Positions 1 through 7,478 of a stretch of 16,009 bases of DNA are shown piece by piece. A program made the position numbers and the translations under genes. The notes below the pieces were generated by a model, which had not been told where the DNA came from, ran no database searches, and worked only from the letters and a program-made list of their open reading frames with translations. Numbering within the stretch: position 1 is the first letter of the stretch; each line of letters starts with the position of its first letter. The stretch is from JAFAXD01 sp035472475 (GTDB taxonomy: Bacteria; Pseudomonadota; Alphaproteobacteria; Rhizobiales; Xanthobacteraceae), in contig DATIPA010000105.1 in NCBI GenBank assembly GCA_035472475.1, positions 1 to 16,009 on the forward strand. Reading direction: 5' to 3'.

Positions 1-191
1 GGATCGAGGCGCAACCGGCGCATCCCGAACAGAATGCGCCGGTGCACCGGCTTGAGGCCGTCGCGCGCGTCCGGCAGCGCGCGGTTCATGATCGTCGATA
101 GCGCGTAGGCCAGATAGCGCTCCTCGAGCGCCTCGCGCAGCGGGATGTCGTGTGCCTCGCCTTCCGGCGGGAGAATCAGTTCTTTGCCCAT
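1..191 (-). CDS. parC: DNA topoisomerase IV subunit A, N-terminal part (runs off the left edge)
   Basis: Only the first 63 codons are in the window. ParC is the breaking-rejoining subunit of topoisomerase IV, which with ParE decatenates daughter chromosomes. The reverse complement starts with MGKELILPPEGEAHD and continues into the family block MNRALPDARDGLKPVHRR at residues 35-52, which lies just ahead of the winged-helix and catalytic tyrosine region. An MGKEL start followed by LEERYLAYALSTIM is typical of alphaproteobacterial ParC and differs from GyrA, which has YAMSVI at this place. The ATG is at 189-191, with no strong Shine-Dalgarno in front of it. It lies 71 bp downstream of recO on the same strand, so it could be the distal gene of the same transcript or have its own promoter. 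The catalytic tyrosine and C-terminal domain cannot be seen. Confidence 0.93.
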   Translation of the reverse strand, partial: MGKELILPPEGEAHDIPLREALEERYLAYALSTIMNRALPDARDGLKPVHRRILFGMRRLRLD

Positions 192-262
192 GCCAGTGAG
201 ATAGCGCAATCAGGCACTGGAAGTCAGGAGGCCTGGCGTCAGGAGAGTACCGATGACGGAAT

Positions 263-1024
263 TTATTGTGTTTTTCCGCGTCCCGGTCCCGGCGCTTCCG
301 GCCCCTGCGTCCGCATGATCGCCTCGACAAAATGCGCGCGCGCCGGCGCGAGCTGCAGGCCGCGCGGTTCGAACGCATGGCGCACCAGGAAAAACTCGGT
401 GAGCGCAAAGCCGTCCGCGAGTTCCGCCGCGTCACGCGGGGCGCCTTCCGCGAGCAGGAAGCCTGGAAGCCGCAGCAGCTTCTCGCGCCACGCCTCGCCG
501 GCGGCGCGCGAGACCGCACGGCCGGACTTCGGCGACACGTAGATGAGATCGCTCGACACGCCGGTCGCCACGCATGACGTGAGATCGAGGCCGAAGCCGA
601 GTTCGGACAGCATCTGCATTTCGAAATGGACGAGGAGCACCGCGACCTCCGACGGCGTTGCGATGTGATCGAGCAACGACTCGAGCGTCTCAAATACGCC
701 CTCGTGCGGGTCGCGCTCCGGCAGCAGGCGCACCAGCGCGGCAAGATGGGTCACCGCATAGACCGCGTGACGAATTCCGAGGAAGTCGCCGGCGCGCAGC
801 CGCAGGCCCTCGACCGCAAAGTGCCCAAGGTGTTCGTCGAGCCGCGCCCGCCAGGTGACGCTCGCGGAGTTGCCCGGCTGCAGGATCGCGCGCATGCGCG
901 AACCGCCGCCGCCGCGCACAAGGCCGAGATGGCGGCCATGCAGACGCGTCAGCACCTCGAGGATGACGTTGGCCTCGCCGTGCCGCCGCGTGCCCAGAAC
1001 AATCGCCTCGTCGGTCCACTCCAT
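263..1024 (-). CDS. recO: DNA repair protein RecO
   Basis: This 253-residue protein matches the usual RecO length of about 240-250. RecO acts with RecR (and RecF) to remove SSB and load RecA at single-stranded gaps. The N-terminal 80 residues form the OB-fold (MEWTDEAIVLGTRRHGEANV, then HLGLVRGGGGSRMRAILQPG). The remainder is the helical domain with the family block LIYVSPKSGRAVSR near residues 160-173. Only a single Cys is present near SCVATG (around 150), so the four-cysteine zinc finger found in some RecO proteins is absent; many proteobacterial RecO proteins also lack it. The ATG at 1022-1024 lies 13 nt after the era stop. An AAGGAG is present but about 16 nt upstream, which is far for a ribosome binding site. 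It is the last gene before the parC gap in the housekeeping cluster. Confidence 0.96.
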   Translation of the reverse strand: MEWTDEAIVLGTRRHGEANVILEVLTRLHGRHLGLVRGGGGSRMRAILQPGNSASVTWRARLDEHLGHFAVEGLRLRAGDFLGIRHAVYAVTHLAALVRLLPERDPHEGVFETLESLLDHIATPSEVAVLLVHFEMQMLSELGFGLDLTSCVATGVSSDLIYVSPKSGRAVSRAAGEAWREKLLRLPGFLLAEGAPRDAAELADGFALTEFFLVRHAFEPRGLQLAPARAHFVEAIMRTQGPEAPGPGRGKTQ

Positions 1025-1037
1025 GGCAGTTGCGTGG

Positions 1038-1940
1038 TCACTCCTTGGGAAACTCTAGTCCCATCTCCCGGTAGCGCTCGGGATCGTCGCTCCAGCCCTC
1101 GCGCACCTTCACGAACAGGAACAGATGCACCGGCTGCTCGATCAGCTCCGCGATCTCTTTGCGGGCCGCCGCGCCGATCGCCTTGATGGTTTGCCCGCCT
1201 TTGCCAAGCACGATCTTGCGCTGGCTCTCGCGCTCCACGTAGATCGTCTGCTCGACCCGCACCGAGCCGTCCGGGCGTTCGGTCCAGCTGTCGGTCTCCA
1301 CCGTCGATTGGTAGGGCAACTCCTGGTGCAGGCGCAAATAAAGCTTTTCGCGCGTGATCTCGGCCGCGAGACTGCGGGACGGCGCGTCGGCGATCTGATC
1401 CTCGGGATAAAGCCACGGTCCGCGCGGCACCGTTTCGGCGAGCCAGCGTCTGAGATCGCCGACGCCGTCGCCCTTGAGCGCCGACACCATGAACGTCGCC
1501 GCAAAGGTTGCCCGCGCATTGCTGTCGCGCGCGAGGGTCAACAGGCTCGGCTTGTCGACGAGATCGACCTTGTTGAGCACCAGCGCCTTGGGCTGGCGCA
1601 ATTCGGCGATCCGCTCGAGCAGCGCCGGCGCCTCCGCCGGCAGGCCGTGCGCGGCGTCGATGATCACGCAGATGACGTCGGCGTCCCCTGCCCCGCTCCA
1701 GGCGCTTGCCACCATGGCGCGATCGAGTCGGCGGCGCGGAGCAAACAGCCCGGGCGTGTCGACCAGGATGATCTGAGCCCGGCCATCGCTGGCGATGCCG
1801 CGCAGCAGAGCGCGGGTGGTCTGTGCCTTCGGGGTTACGATTGCGACCTTGTGGCCCACCAGCGCATTGACCAGGGTCGACTTGCCGACGTTGGTCGCGC
1901 CGATCAGGGCCACAAATCCGCAGCGCGTCGTCTCATCCAT
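1038..1940 (-). CDS. era: GTPase Era (ribosome small-subunit assembly)
   Basis: This 300-residue protein is the standard Era length. Era is an essential GTPase that binds the 3' end of 16S rRNA and assists 30S maturation at the inner face of the membrane. The G domain shows G1 GATNVGKS (14-21), G2 in KAQTTR (38-43), G3 DTPG (61-64), G4 NKVD (123-126) and G5 SALK (153-156). The C-terminal KH domain has GKGGQTIKAIG at 246-256. G1 has Thr where most Era proteins have Pro (GxPNxGKS), a minor variant. The open frame continues far upstream inside rnc, but the family begins at MDETTRCGFVALIG. That ATG (1938-1940) overlaps the end of rnc by 8 nt, which suggests translational coupling of RNase III and Era, as in many proteobacteria. 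Confidence 0.97.
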   Translation of the reverse strand: MDETTRCGFVALIGATNVGKSTLVNALVGHKVAIVTPKAQTTRALLRGIASDGRAQIILVDTPGLFAPRRRLDRAMVASAWSGAGDADVICVIIDAAHGLPAEAPALLERIAELRQPKALVLNKVDLVDKPSLLTLARDSNARATFAATFMVSALKGDGVGDLRRWLAETVPRGPWLYPEDQIADAPSRSLAAEITREKLYLRLHQELPYQSTVETDSWTERPDGSVRVEQTIYVERESQRKIVLGKGGQTIKAIGAAARKEIAELIEQPVHLFLFVKVREGWSDDPERYREMGLEFPKE

Positions 1941-2667
1941 CGGTCGACGCGGCCCCGGCCGCCGCGGCCGCGGACTCGACCCCTTCGCGTGCGAGCAGCA
2001 CCGCCGCCGCGGCCTGCTCGGCGGCGCGCTTGGAGCGGCCGACGCCTTCGGCGGGCGCCAGGTTCGGCAATTCGACGCTGACGCGGAACTCCAGATTGTG
2101 ATGCGGGCCGCTGCGCCCGACTTCGCGGTAGAGCGGGGTCGGCAGCCCGCGTCCCTGCGCCCATTCCTGCAACGCGGTCTTGGCATCGCGCGGCGGGCGC
2201 GCGCGCGTTCGCAGGCGCTCGCCCCACAGCCGCTCCACCAGCATGGCGGCGACCGGGTAGCCTCCGTCCAGAAACACCGCCCCGACCAGCGCCTCGCACA
2301 CATCGGCGAGGATCGCGGTGCGGCGGCGGCCGCCGGCGCTGGCTTCCGAACTGCCGAGCTCGATGGCTTCGCCGAGATCGATTGAGCGCGCGACCTCGGC
2401 GCAAGTTTCCTGCCGCACCAGTTCCGCGAGTCGTTTGGACAGTTCGCCCTCGTCGGCCTTCGGGAAGGCGGAAAACAGCATCTCCGAGATTGCGAGCCCG
2501 AGCACGCGGTCGCCGAGAAATTCCAGGCGCTGGTAGCTGCCGACCCGGCCCTTGCCCTTGACCGCGGAGATGTGGGTCAGCGCCTGCTCGAGCAGGGATT
2601 CGTCACCGAACTTGTAGGCGATCCGTTCCGCCAACGCACGGCGGGCGGCCCGGCTCGCACGCTTCAT
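1933..2667 (-). CDS. rnc: Ribonuclease III
   Basis: This 244-residue protein is a double-strand-specific endoribonuclease that processes the rRNA precursor and some mRNAs. The N-terminal nuclease domain (about 10-150) has the signature RLEFLGDRVL at 47-56, with catalytic acids E49 and D53 and the second pair D122/E125 in ADVCEALVGA. The C-terminal dsRNA-binding domain covers about 160-230 (DAKTALQEWAQGRGLPTP, then GVGRSKRAAEQAAA). The tail is Ala-rich. The reading frame stays open further upstream, antisense to nothing and inside lepB, but homology begins at MKRASRAARRALAERI. The ATG there overlaps the lepB stop as ATGA (4 nt). The 3' end overlaps era by 8 nt, so lepB, rnc and era look like one coupled unit. 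Confidence 0.97.
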   Translation of the reverse strand: MKRASRAARRALAERIAYKFGDESLLEQALTHISAVKGKGRVGSYQRLEFLGDRVLGLAISEMLFSAFPKADEGELSKRLAELVRQETCAEVARSIDLGEAIELGSSEASAGGRRRTAILADVCEALVGAVFLDGGYPVAAMLVERLWGERLRTRARPPRDAKTALQEWAQGRGLPTPLYREVGRSGPHHNLEFRVSVELPNLAPAEGVGRSKRAAEQAAAAVLLAREGVESAAAAAGAASTDG

Positions 2668-3458
2668 CGCACGATGGTCAGCAACCTGTCCCAGCGCACG
2701 GACCAGGGCCACAGCCAGAATTGCCAGGCGGGGTCGCCGTCCTTGACCGAAAAGAAAATGATCTGCGCCTTGCCGACCAGGTTCTCGAACGGAACGTAGC
2801 CGACCGCGCTCTGGACGCGGCTGTCCTGCGAATTGTCGCGGTTGTCGCCCATCATGAAGTAGTGATCGGGCGGCACCTCGAACACCTTGGTGTTGTCGAG
2901 AAATCCGTTGTCGTTGAGATCGCGGGTCTCGTAGCTGACACCGTTGGGCAACGTTTCGCGCCAACGCTTGCCGTAGCCGCCGGCCGTCTCGTCGTCCTTG
3001 AAGTCCGCTAGACGCTCGCGCTTGACCGGGACGTCGTTGATATAGAGGAGACCCTCCCGCATCTGGACCTTGTCGCCCGGCAGGCCGATCACGCGCTTGA
3101 TGTAGTCGGTGGAGTCGTCGCGCGGCAGGCGGAACACCACGACGTCGCCGCGCTGCGGCGCGCGGCCGAAGATGCGGCCCGAAAACAATGGCGGCGAAAA
3201 CGGGAACGAGTAGTGGCTGTAGCCGTAGCTGTACTTCGATACGAACAGGTAGTCGCCGATCAGCAGCGTATCGCGCATCGAGCCGGATGGAATATTGAAC
3301 GGCTGGAACAGAAACGTGCGAATCACGAATGCGATCAGCAGCGCGTGGATCACCACGCGTACCGTTTCGGCGAAACCGCCCTCTTTGCGCTTCTGCTCGG
3401 TCGACACGCTCATGGCCTTGGTTTTCACGTCCCGGCGGCCGCCTGTTGGGTCGATCAT
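2664..3458 (-). CDS. lepB: Signal peptidase I
   Basis: This is an inner-membrane serine protease that removes signal peptides from Sec/Tat-exported proteins, using a Ser/Lys dyad. From the first ATG there are 264 residues. One membrane span lies near 33-52 (VRVVIHALLIAFVIRTFLF). It is followed by box B with PSGSM (catalytic Ser60), box D with DYIKRVIGLPGD (catalytic Lys121) and box E GDNRDNSQDSR (204-214). Two starts are possible. The upstream ATG (3456-3458) has an AGGA 10 nt ahead of it. The ATG at 3411-3413 (MSVSTEQKR) gives 249 residues and fits the N-terminus usual for related LepB proteins. I give the longer form with that caution. It lies 188 bp downstream of acpS and overlaps rnc by 4 nt. 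Confidence 0.96.
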   Translation of the reverse strand: MIDPTGGRRDVKTKAMSVSTEQKRKEGGFAETVRVVIHALLIAFVIRTFLFQPFNIPSGSMRDTLLIGDYLFVSKYSYGYSHYSFPFSPPLFSGRIFGRAPQRGDVVVFRLPRDDSTDYIKRVIGLPGDKVQMREGLLYINDVPVKRERLADFKDDETAGGYGKRWRETLPNGVSYETRDLNDNGFLDNTKVFEVPPDHYFMMGDNRDNSQDSRVQSAVGYVPFENLVGKAQIIFFSVKDGDPAWQFWLWPWSVRWDRLLTIVR

Positions 3459-3604
3459 GTGTGCTTTATCCTGCCGCCCGACCGCGGCATTCCTTTAAAA
3501 AACCAAGCCTGGTCAGCGACTTGAACCTATCGCGCGCCTGGACGCGCGCCGATCGATCGCAACGCCCGCCGTGCCGCCCTGCCGCCTATGTACTCACTCA
3601 TCGG

Positions 3605-3637
3605 CCAACGCACAACGAAGCCAAACGTACAACGAAG
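3605..3637. repeat. Two adjacent copies of a 16/17-nt direct repeat between acpS and lepB
   Basis: The units CCAACGCACAACGAAG (3605-3620) and CCAAACGTACAACGAAG (3621-3637) abut directly and differ by one inserted base and one substitution. They lie 9 bases beyond the acpS stop on the minus strand, in the 188-bp gap before lepB. No function is evident; they could be a remnant of slippage or part of a regulatory leader. Confidence 0.6.
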
Positions 3638-3646
3638 GTGTCTGTT

Positions 3647-4054
3647 TCAAGGCGCAGCCTTCGGCAAGGCCGAAATGATCACAAAAGCTTGCGCATATGG
3701 CCATTCGTCGCTCAGTGCGAGGTCGATCTGCGGCACATGGCCGGCAGGCGTGATGTCCTCGAGCCGCCGCAACGCTCCGCCGGTCAAGCGTAACGTCGGC
3801 TTGCCGGACGGCAGGTTAACGACGCCCATGTCGCGAAAGAACACGCCCGCCCGCAGTCCGGTACCGAGCGCCTTGGCACACGCCTCCTTGGCGGCGAATC
3901 GCTTGGCGTAGGTGTCGGCGCGGTTGGCCCGGCGTTCGGCGCGGGCGCGTTCGGTCTTGGTGTAAACGCGGTCCAGAAACCGATCGCCATGCCGCTCGAT
4001 CGTCTTGGCGATGCGCCTGATGTCGCAGAGATCGGTTCCGATGCCGATGATCAT
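3647..4054 (-). CDS. acpS: Holo-[acyl-carrier-protein] synthase
   Basis: This 135-residue protein transfers the 4'-phosphopantetheine arm from coenzyme A to the serine of acyl carrier protein, a step required for fatty acid synthesis. The N-terminal MIIGIGTDLCDIRRI carries the Mg-binding Asp8. The block RFAAKEACAKALGTG (52-66) contains the second metal ligand Glu57, and both are hallmarks of AcpS. The length fits the family (about 120-140). A longer open frame continues upstream into pdxJ but is not AcpS-like. The ATG at 4052-4054 overlaps the pdxJ stop as ATGA, so translation is probably coupled to pdxJ. The neighbourhood pdxJ-acpS-lepB is commonly seen in proteobacteria. Confidence 0.97.
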   Translation of the reverse strand: MIIGIGTDLCDIRRIAKTIERHGDRFLDRVYTKTERARAERRANRADTYAKRFAAKEACAKALGTGLRAGVFFRDMGVVNLPSGKPTLRLTGGALRRLEDITPAGHVPQIDLALSDEWPYAQAFVIISALPKAAP

Positions 4055-4824
4055 GGGCGCGTCGCCGCCTGCAATCGCGCGCGCCCACGATCCATCGCTG
4101 CGCGCATGCGGCGCACGACCTCGCCGAGCCCGGTGAAGATCGCTTCGCCGATCATGTAGTGGCCGATGTTGAGTTCGACGACCTCGGGCAGCGCCGCGAT
4201 CGCCTCGGCGCTGACGTAATCGAGCCCGTGGCCTGCGTGCACCTCGAGGCCGAGGTCGTGCGCGAGTTTTGTGGCCGCCGCGATGCGGGCGAACTCGGCC
4301 GCGGCGTCGGCCGCATGCCCCGCCAGCAGCGCCTCGCACCAGCTGCCGGTATGGATCTCGATCACCGGCGCGCCAACCGCGGCCGCGGCTTCGATCTGCG
4401 TCGTCTCGGGCGCAATGAACAACGACGCCCGAATGCCGGCGCGCGCCAGTTCGGCGACCGCGGCCGCGATCTGGGACTGCTGCCCCGCCACGTCGAGGCC
4501 GCCCTCGGTGGTGCGTTCCGCGCGCCGCTCCGGAACGATGCAGGCGGCGTGCGGGCGGGTCTTGACCGCGATCGCGACCATCTCCGGTGTCGCCGCCATT
4601 TCGAGGTTGAGCGGCTTTTTGATCTGCGCCATCAGCCGCGCGATATCGTCGTCGCGAATGTGCCGCCGGTCCTCGCGCAGGTGCGCGGTGATCCCATCGG
4701 CGCCGGCCGCGATCGCAACCTCGGCCGCCCGCACCGGATCGGGATGATCGCCGCCGCGCGCATTGCGCACGGTTGCGACGTGGTCGATGTTGACCCCCAG
4801 GCGGAGTTTTTGGACAGCCGTCAC
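4051..4824 (-). CDS. pdxJ: Pyridoxine 5'-phosphate synthase
   Basis: This 257-residue TIM-barrel enzyme condenses 1-deoxyxylulose 5-phosphate with 3-amino-2-oxopropyl phosphate to pyridoxine 5'-phosphate in the DXP-dependent vitamin B6 pathway. Visible family blocks are LGVNIDHVATVRNARGG (9-25), ITAHLREDRRHI (45-56, active-site His/Arg region), NLEMA with Glu75, and LEVHAGHGLDY (193-203). The start is a GTG at 4822-4824. No in-frame ATG fits, the next residues read TAVQKLRLGVNIDH, and the Shine-Dalgarno is weak. The start lies only 18 nt from a palindromic repeat element (4843-4920), so the leader of this gene may be shaped by the repeat. The gene overlaps acpS by 4 nt. Confidence 0.97.
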   Translation of the reverse strand: MTAVQKLRLGVNIDHVATVRNARGGDHPDPVRAAEVAIAAGADGITAHLREDRRHIRDDDIARLMAQIKKPLNLEMAATPEMVAIAVKTRPHAACIVPERRAERTTEGGLDVAGQQSQIAAAVAELARAGIRASLFIAPETTQIEAAAAVGAPVIEIHTGSWCEALLAGHAADAAAEFARIAAATKLAHDLGLEVHAGHGLDYVSAEAIAALPEVVELNIGHYMIGEAIFTGLGEVVRRMRAAMDRGRARLQAATRP

Positions 4825-4842
4825 GGCACGATCCGCGGAGAC

Positions 4843-4920
4843 CTAGTGCCGCCGATTTGAAGTTCCGACACCACCTGCAGCAAGCGCGTGAAGGAACTTC
4901 AAATCGAAAAGCGGCACTAG
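4843..4920 (-). repeat. Imperfect palindromic element, copy A (about 78 bp)
   Basis: The left arm (4843-4866, beginning CTAGTGCCGC and ending GAAGTTCC) is the reverse complement of the right arm (4893-4920), except that the right arm carries four extra bases (AAAA). The loop is 26 nt. Read on the minus strand, the element has the same layout as copy B read on the plus strand: a long arm with a T-tract, a loop with GCTGC at loop positions 12-16, then a short arm. Copies A and B are therefore inverted relative to each other. It lies between rsh and pdxJ, in the leader of pdxJ. Confidence 0.85.
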
Positions 4921-4932
4921 AGTCATATATTT

Positions 4933-5010
4933 GCTAGTGCCCCTTTGCTTCCGAAGTTCGTGCATGAGGGTGCTGCGATGTTTTACGAACTTCGGAAGCG
5001 GGGCACTAGC
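4933..5010 (+). repeat. Imperfect palindromic element, copy B (about 78 bp)
   Basis: The left arm is 4933-4960 (28 nt, beginning GCTAGTGCCCC). The right arm is 4986-5010 (25 nt, ending GGGGCACTAGC). They are exact reverse complements apart from a TTT present only in the left arm. The 25-nt loop has GCTGC at loop positions 12-16, as in copy A read on the opposite strand. The right arm overlaps the 3' end of rsh: the CTA at 5006-5008 is the rsh TAG stop read on the minus strand. Copies A and B are 12 bp apart. Confidence 0.85.
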
Positions 5011-7345
5011 CGTTCACGCGCTCGGCGCCCGCCACCACCGGCTTGGCGCGCAGCTGCGCGATGATCGAGGTGAGGTGCTTGAGGTCGTAGACCTCAAGAT
5101 CGATCGTGAGCGATGTGAAATCCGGCGACTTTCGTTCCATGCGAATGTTGTCGATGTTGCCGTCGTGCTCGGCGATCACCTGGGCGATCTGCGCGAGCGA
5201 GCCGGGCTCGTTGACCGACTGCACCAGAATCTGGGCCGGGAAACGCCGCGCGTTGTCGGCCACGTCCCAGCGCACGTCGAGCCAGCGCCCGGGCGCGTCC
5301 TCGAACTCGGCCAGCGCCGGCGACTGGATCGGATAGATGGTGATCGCCTCCCCCGGCGTCATGATCCCCACGATGCGATCGCCTGGCACCGCGCCGCCGT
5401 TGGGCGCAAACCGCACCGGCAGATCGCTGTCGATGCCGCGGATCGGGATCGAGCCGGCGGTCTCGGGCACCTTGAACACCACTGCTTTGGCCTTGAGCAG
5501 GCCGAACCAACCGGAGTCGGATTTCGGCGGCTGCGCCGCCGGCAACCGTTCCTCCTTGTAGTCCGGGTACATCGCACGGGCGACGTCCGACGCCTTCATC
5601 TCGCCACGGCCGACGGCCGCGAACACGTCCTCGACGCTCGCGCGCGCAAGGCGCGGCAGCGCGCCGGTCAGGCGCTCGTCCGAATAGGCGAGCTTGGCGC
5701 GATTGCACAGCCGTTCCACCAGCCGGCGGCCGAGGCCGGCGTATTGATTGCGCACCGCTACCCGGGTGGCGCGGCGGATCGCGGCGCGCGCCTTGCCGGT
5801 GACGACGATCGATTCCCAGGCGGCCGGCGGCGCGCCTTGCGCCTTCGAGGTCAGGACCTCGACCTCGTCACCGTTCTGCAAGGTCGACACCAGCGGCGCG
5901 ACCTTGCCGTTGATTTTGCAGCCGACCGCGTGATTGCCGATGTCGGTGTGGACCGCGTAGGCGAAATCGATCGGGGTGGCGTTGCGCGGCAGCGCAATCA
6001 GCTTGCCTTTGGGGGTGAAGCAGAACACCTGATCGTGGAACAGCTCGAGCTTGGTGTGCTCGAGGAACTCTTCCGGATTGGAGCCCTCCGCCAAGAGCTC
6101 GATAGTCCGGCGCAACCACGCATAGGCGTTGGATTCGCGCGACAACATCTCGGTCGGCGAGCCGATACCGTCCTTGTAGAGCGCATGCGCCGCGATGCCA
6201 TACTCGGCGATCTGATGCATCTCCTCGGTGCGCAGCTGCAGCTCGACCCGCTGATTGCGCGGTCCGATCACGGTGGTGTGGATCGAGCGATAGTCGTTCT
6301 GCTTGGGGTTGGAGATGTAGTCCTTGAAGCGCCCGGGAACGACGCGCCAGTTCGTATGCACGATCCCGAGCGCCTGATAGCACTCGGCGAGCGTCTTCAC
6401 GACCACCCGAAAGCCGAAAATGTCGGAAAGCTGTTCGAAGCCGACCGCCTTGCGCTCCATCTTGCGCCAGACCGAGTAGGCCGGCTTGCGGCGGCCGCTC
6501 ACACGCGCAGCGATGCCGCGGTCGGCGAGCTTCCTGGCGAGTTGTTGTTCGATTTCGCCGATCAGGTCGCTGTCCCGTTCGGCCACCGCTTCGAGCCGCG
6601 CGTTGACGACCTCCCAGGCTTCCGGATTGAGTTCACGGAACGACAGGTCCTCGAGTTCCTCGCGCATTTCGTACATGCCCATGCGCGCGGCCAGCGGCGC
6701 ATAGATGTCGAGCGTCTCCTCGGCGATGCGGCGGCGCTTGTCCGGCGGCACGTGGGCGAGTGTGCGCATGTTGTGCAGTCGGTCGGCGAGCTTGACCAGC
6801 AGCACGCGCACGTCGTCGGCGATGGCCAGCAGCAGCTTGCGGAGATTTTCGGCCTGTTTGGCCTCGCGGGTGACGAGGTCGAGCTTTTTCAGTTTGGTCA
6901 GGCCCTCGACCAGCTTGCCGATATCCTTGCCGAACAGGCGCTCGATCTCGGCGCGCGTCGCCTCGGTGTCTTCGATCGTGTCGTGCAGCAGCGCCGCCGC
7001 GATGGTGGCGTCGTCGAGCTTGAGGTCGGTCAGGATCGCGGCGACCTCGAGCGGATGCGAGAAATAGGGATCGCCCGAGGCGCGCACCTGCTCGCCATGC
7101 GCCTTCATGGCGTAGACATAGGCGCGGTTGAGCAGTTCCTCGTTGACCTTGGGATTATATTTGCGCACCCGCTCGACCAAGTCGTACTGGCGCATCATGC
7201 GCTTGGCGGAGGCGGGCAAGGCCAGCCCGACGATGCCGCGATGCTCGCGCGGCGCGCGGGTGCGCGCCTGATTCTGCATTCGCGGCAACTCTTTAGGCGA
7301 GCGCGGCATTCCAGTCGGCCTTTCGCGGCGCGCGCGCGCCGGCAT
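5006..7345 (-). CDS. rsh: Bifunctional (p)ppGpp synthetase/hydrolase, RelA/SpoT family
   Basis: This is a stringent-response enzyme that makes (p)ppGpp from ATP and GTP/GDP and degrades it. The longest form has 779 residues. The order is: HD hydrolase domain (H97, HDTIEDT with H121/D122, LADRLHN around 186-192), synthetase domain (about 290-400, with RFKD at 339-342 and NDYRSIHT at 350-357), TGS domain (about 440-500), a helical stretch, and a C-terminal ACT domain (about 703-779). Both catalytic halves look intact, and RFKD is the RxKD form typical of bifunctional Rsh. Strong family similarity begins at MMRQYDLVERV (M50, coordinate 7198). The first 49 residues are basic and weakly supported, and other ATGs exist at 7309 and 7279, so the start is uncertain. 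The TAG stop is supplied by a repeat element. Confidence 0.95.
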   Translation of the reverse strand: MPARARRERPTGMPRSPKELPRMQNQARTRAPREHRGIVGLALPASAKRMMRQYDLVERVRKYNPKVNEELLNRAYVYAMKAHGEQVRASGDPYFSHPLEVAAILTDLKLDDATIAAALLHDTIEDTEATRAEIERLFGKDIGKLVEGLTKLKKLDLVTREAKQAENLRKLLLAIADDVRVLLVKLADRLHNMRTLAHVPPDKRRRIAEETLDIYAPLAARMGMYEMREELEDLSFRELNPEAWEVVNARLEAVAERDSDLIGEIEQQLARKLADRGIAARVSGRRKPAYSVWRKMERKAVGFEQLSDIFGFRVVVKTLAECYQALGIVHTNWRVVPGRFKDYISNPKQNDYRSIHTTVIGPRNQRVELQLRTEEMHQIAEYGIAAHALYKDGIGSPTEMLSRESNAYAWLRRTIELLAEGSNPEEFLEHTKLELFHDQVFCFTPKGKLIALPRNATPIDFAYAVHTDIGNHAVGCKINGKVAPLVSTLQNGDEVEVLTSKAQGAPPAAWESIVVTGKARAAIRRATRVAVRNQYAGLGRRLVERLCNRAKLAYSDERLTGALPRLARASVEDVFAAVGRGEMKASDVARAMYPDYKEERLPAAQPPKSDSGWFGLLKAKAVVFKVPETAGSIPIRGIDSDLPVRFAPNGGAVPGDRIVGIMTPGEAITIYPIQSPALAEFEDAPGRWLDVRWDVADNARRFPAQILVQSVNEPGSLAQIAQVIAEHDGNIDNIRMERKSPDFTSLTIDLEVYDLKHLTSIIAQLRAKPVVAGAERVNG

Positions 7346-7420
7346 GCTCGATGTTGCTTAGGTTAGCATGGTGCCGGCCGCGCGGGCGTGAATGCCCATT
7401 CTACTCCACGAGGATTGCAG

Positions 7421-7452
7421 TCCGAAAACGAAAACCCCGCCGTGAGGCGGGG
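7421..7452 (-). terminator. Intrinsic terminator downstream of the Gln/Gly-rich small protein gene
   Basis: On the minus strand a perfect 7-bp stem CCCCGCC / GGCGGGG (7435-7441 with 7446-7452, 4-nt loop) is followed by TTTTCGTTTTC. It lies 26 bp beyond the small gene stop and about 75 bp ahead of the earliest rsh start. This suggests that rsh is transcribed from its own promoter. Confidence 0.88.
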
Positions 7453-7478
7453 TCTCGCAGCCTTCGATGCAAATAAGG

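Noticed and set aside
223..245. Direct repeat GTCAGGAG (223-230 and 238-245) in the recO-parC gap
   Set aside because: Eight bases with no further symmetry are expected by chance often enough; no regulatory role can be supported.
1933..1940. The 8-nt rnc/era overlap as an anomaly
   Set aside because: Overlapping rnc and era is common in proteobacteria and needs no special explanation.
1125..2081. A 318-codon plus-strand open frame opposite era
   Set aside because: It is an antisense shadow of era and rnc; its composition is His/Arg-rich with no family features.
4931..7366. An 811-codon open frame on the plus strand, opposite rsh
   Set aside because: It is an antisense shadow produced by GC-rich codon usage: its translation is Arg/Asp/Leu-rich without a recognisable domain, whereas the minus strand encodes a full Rsh.
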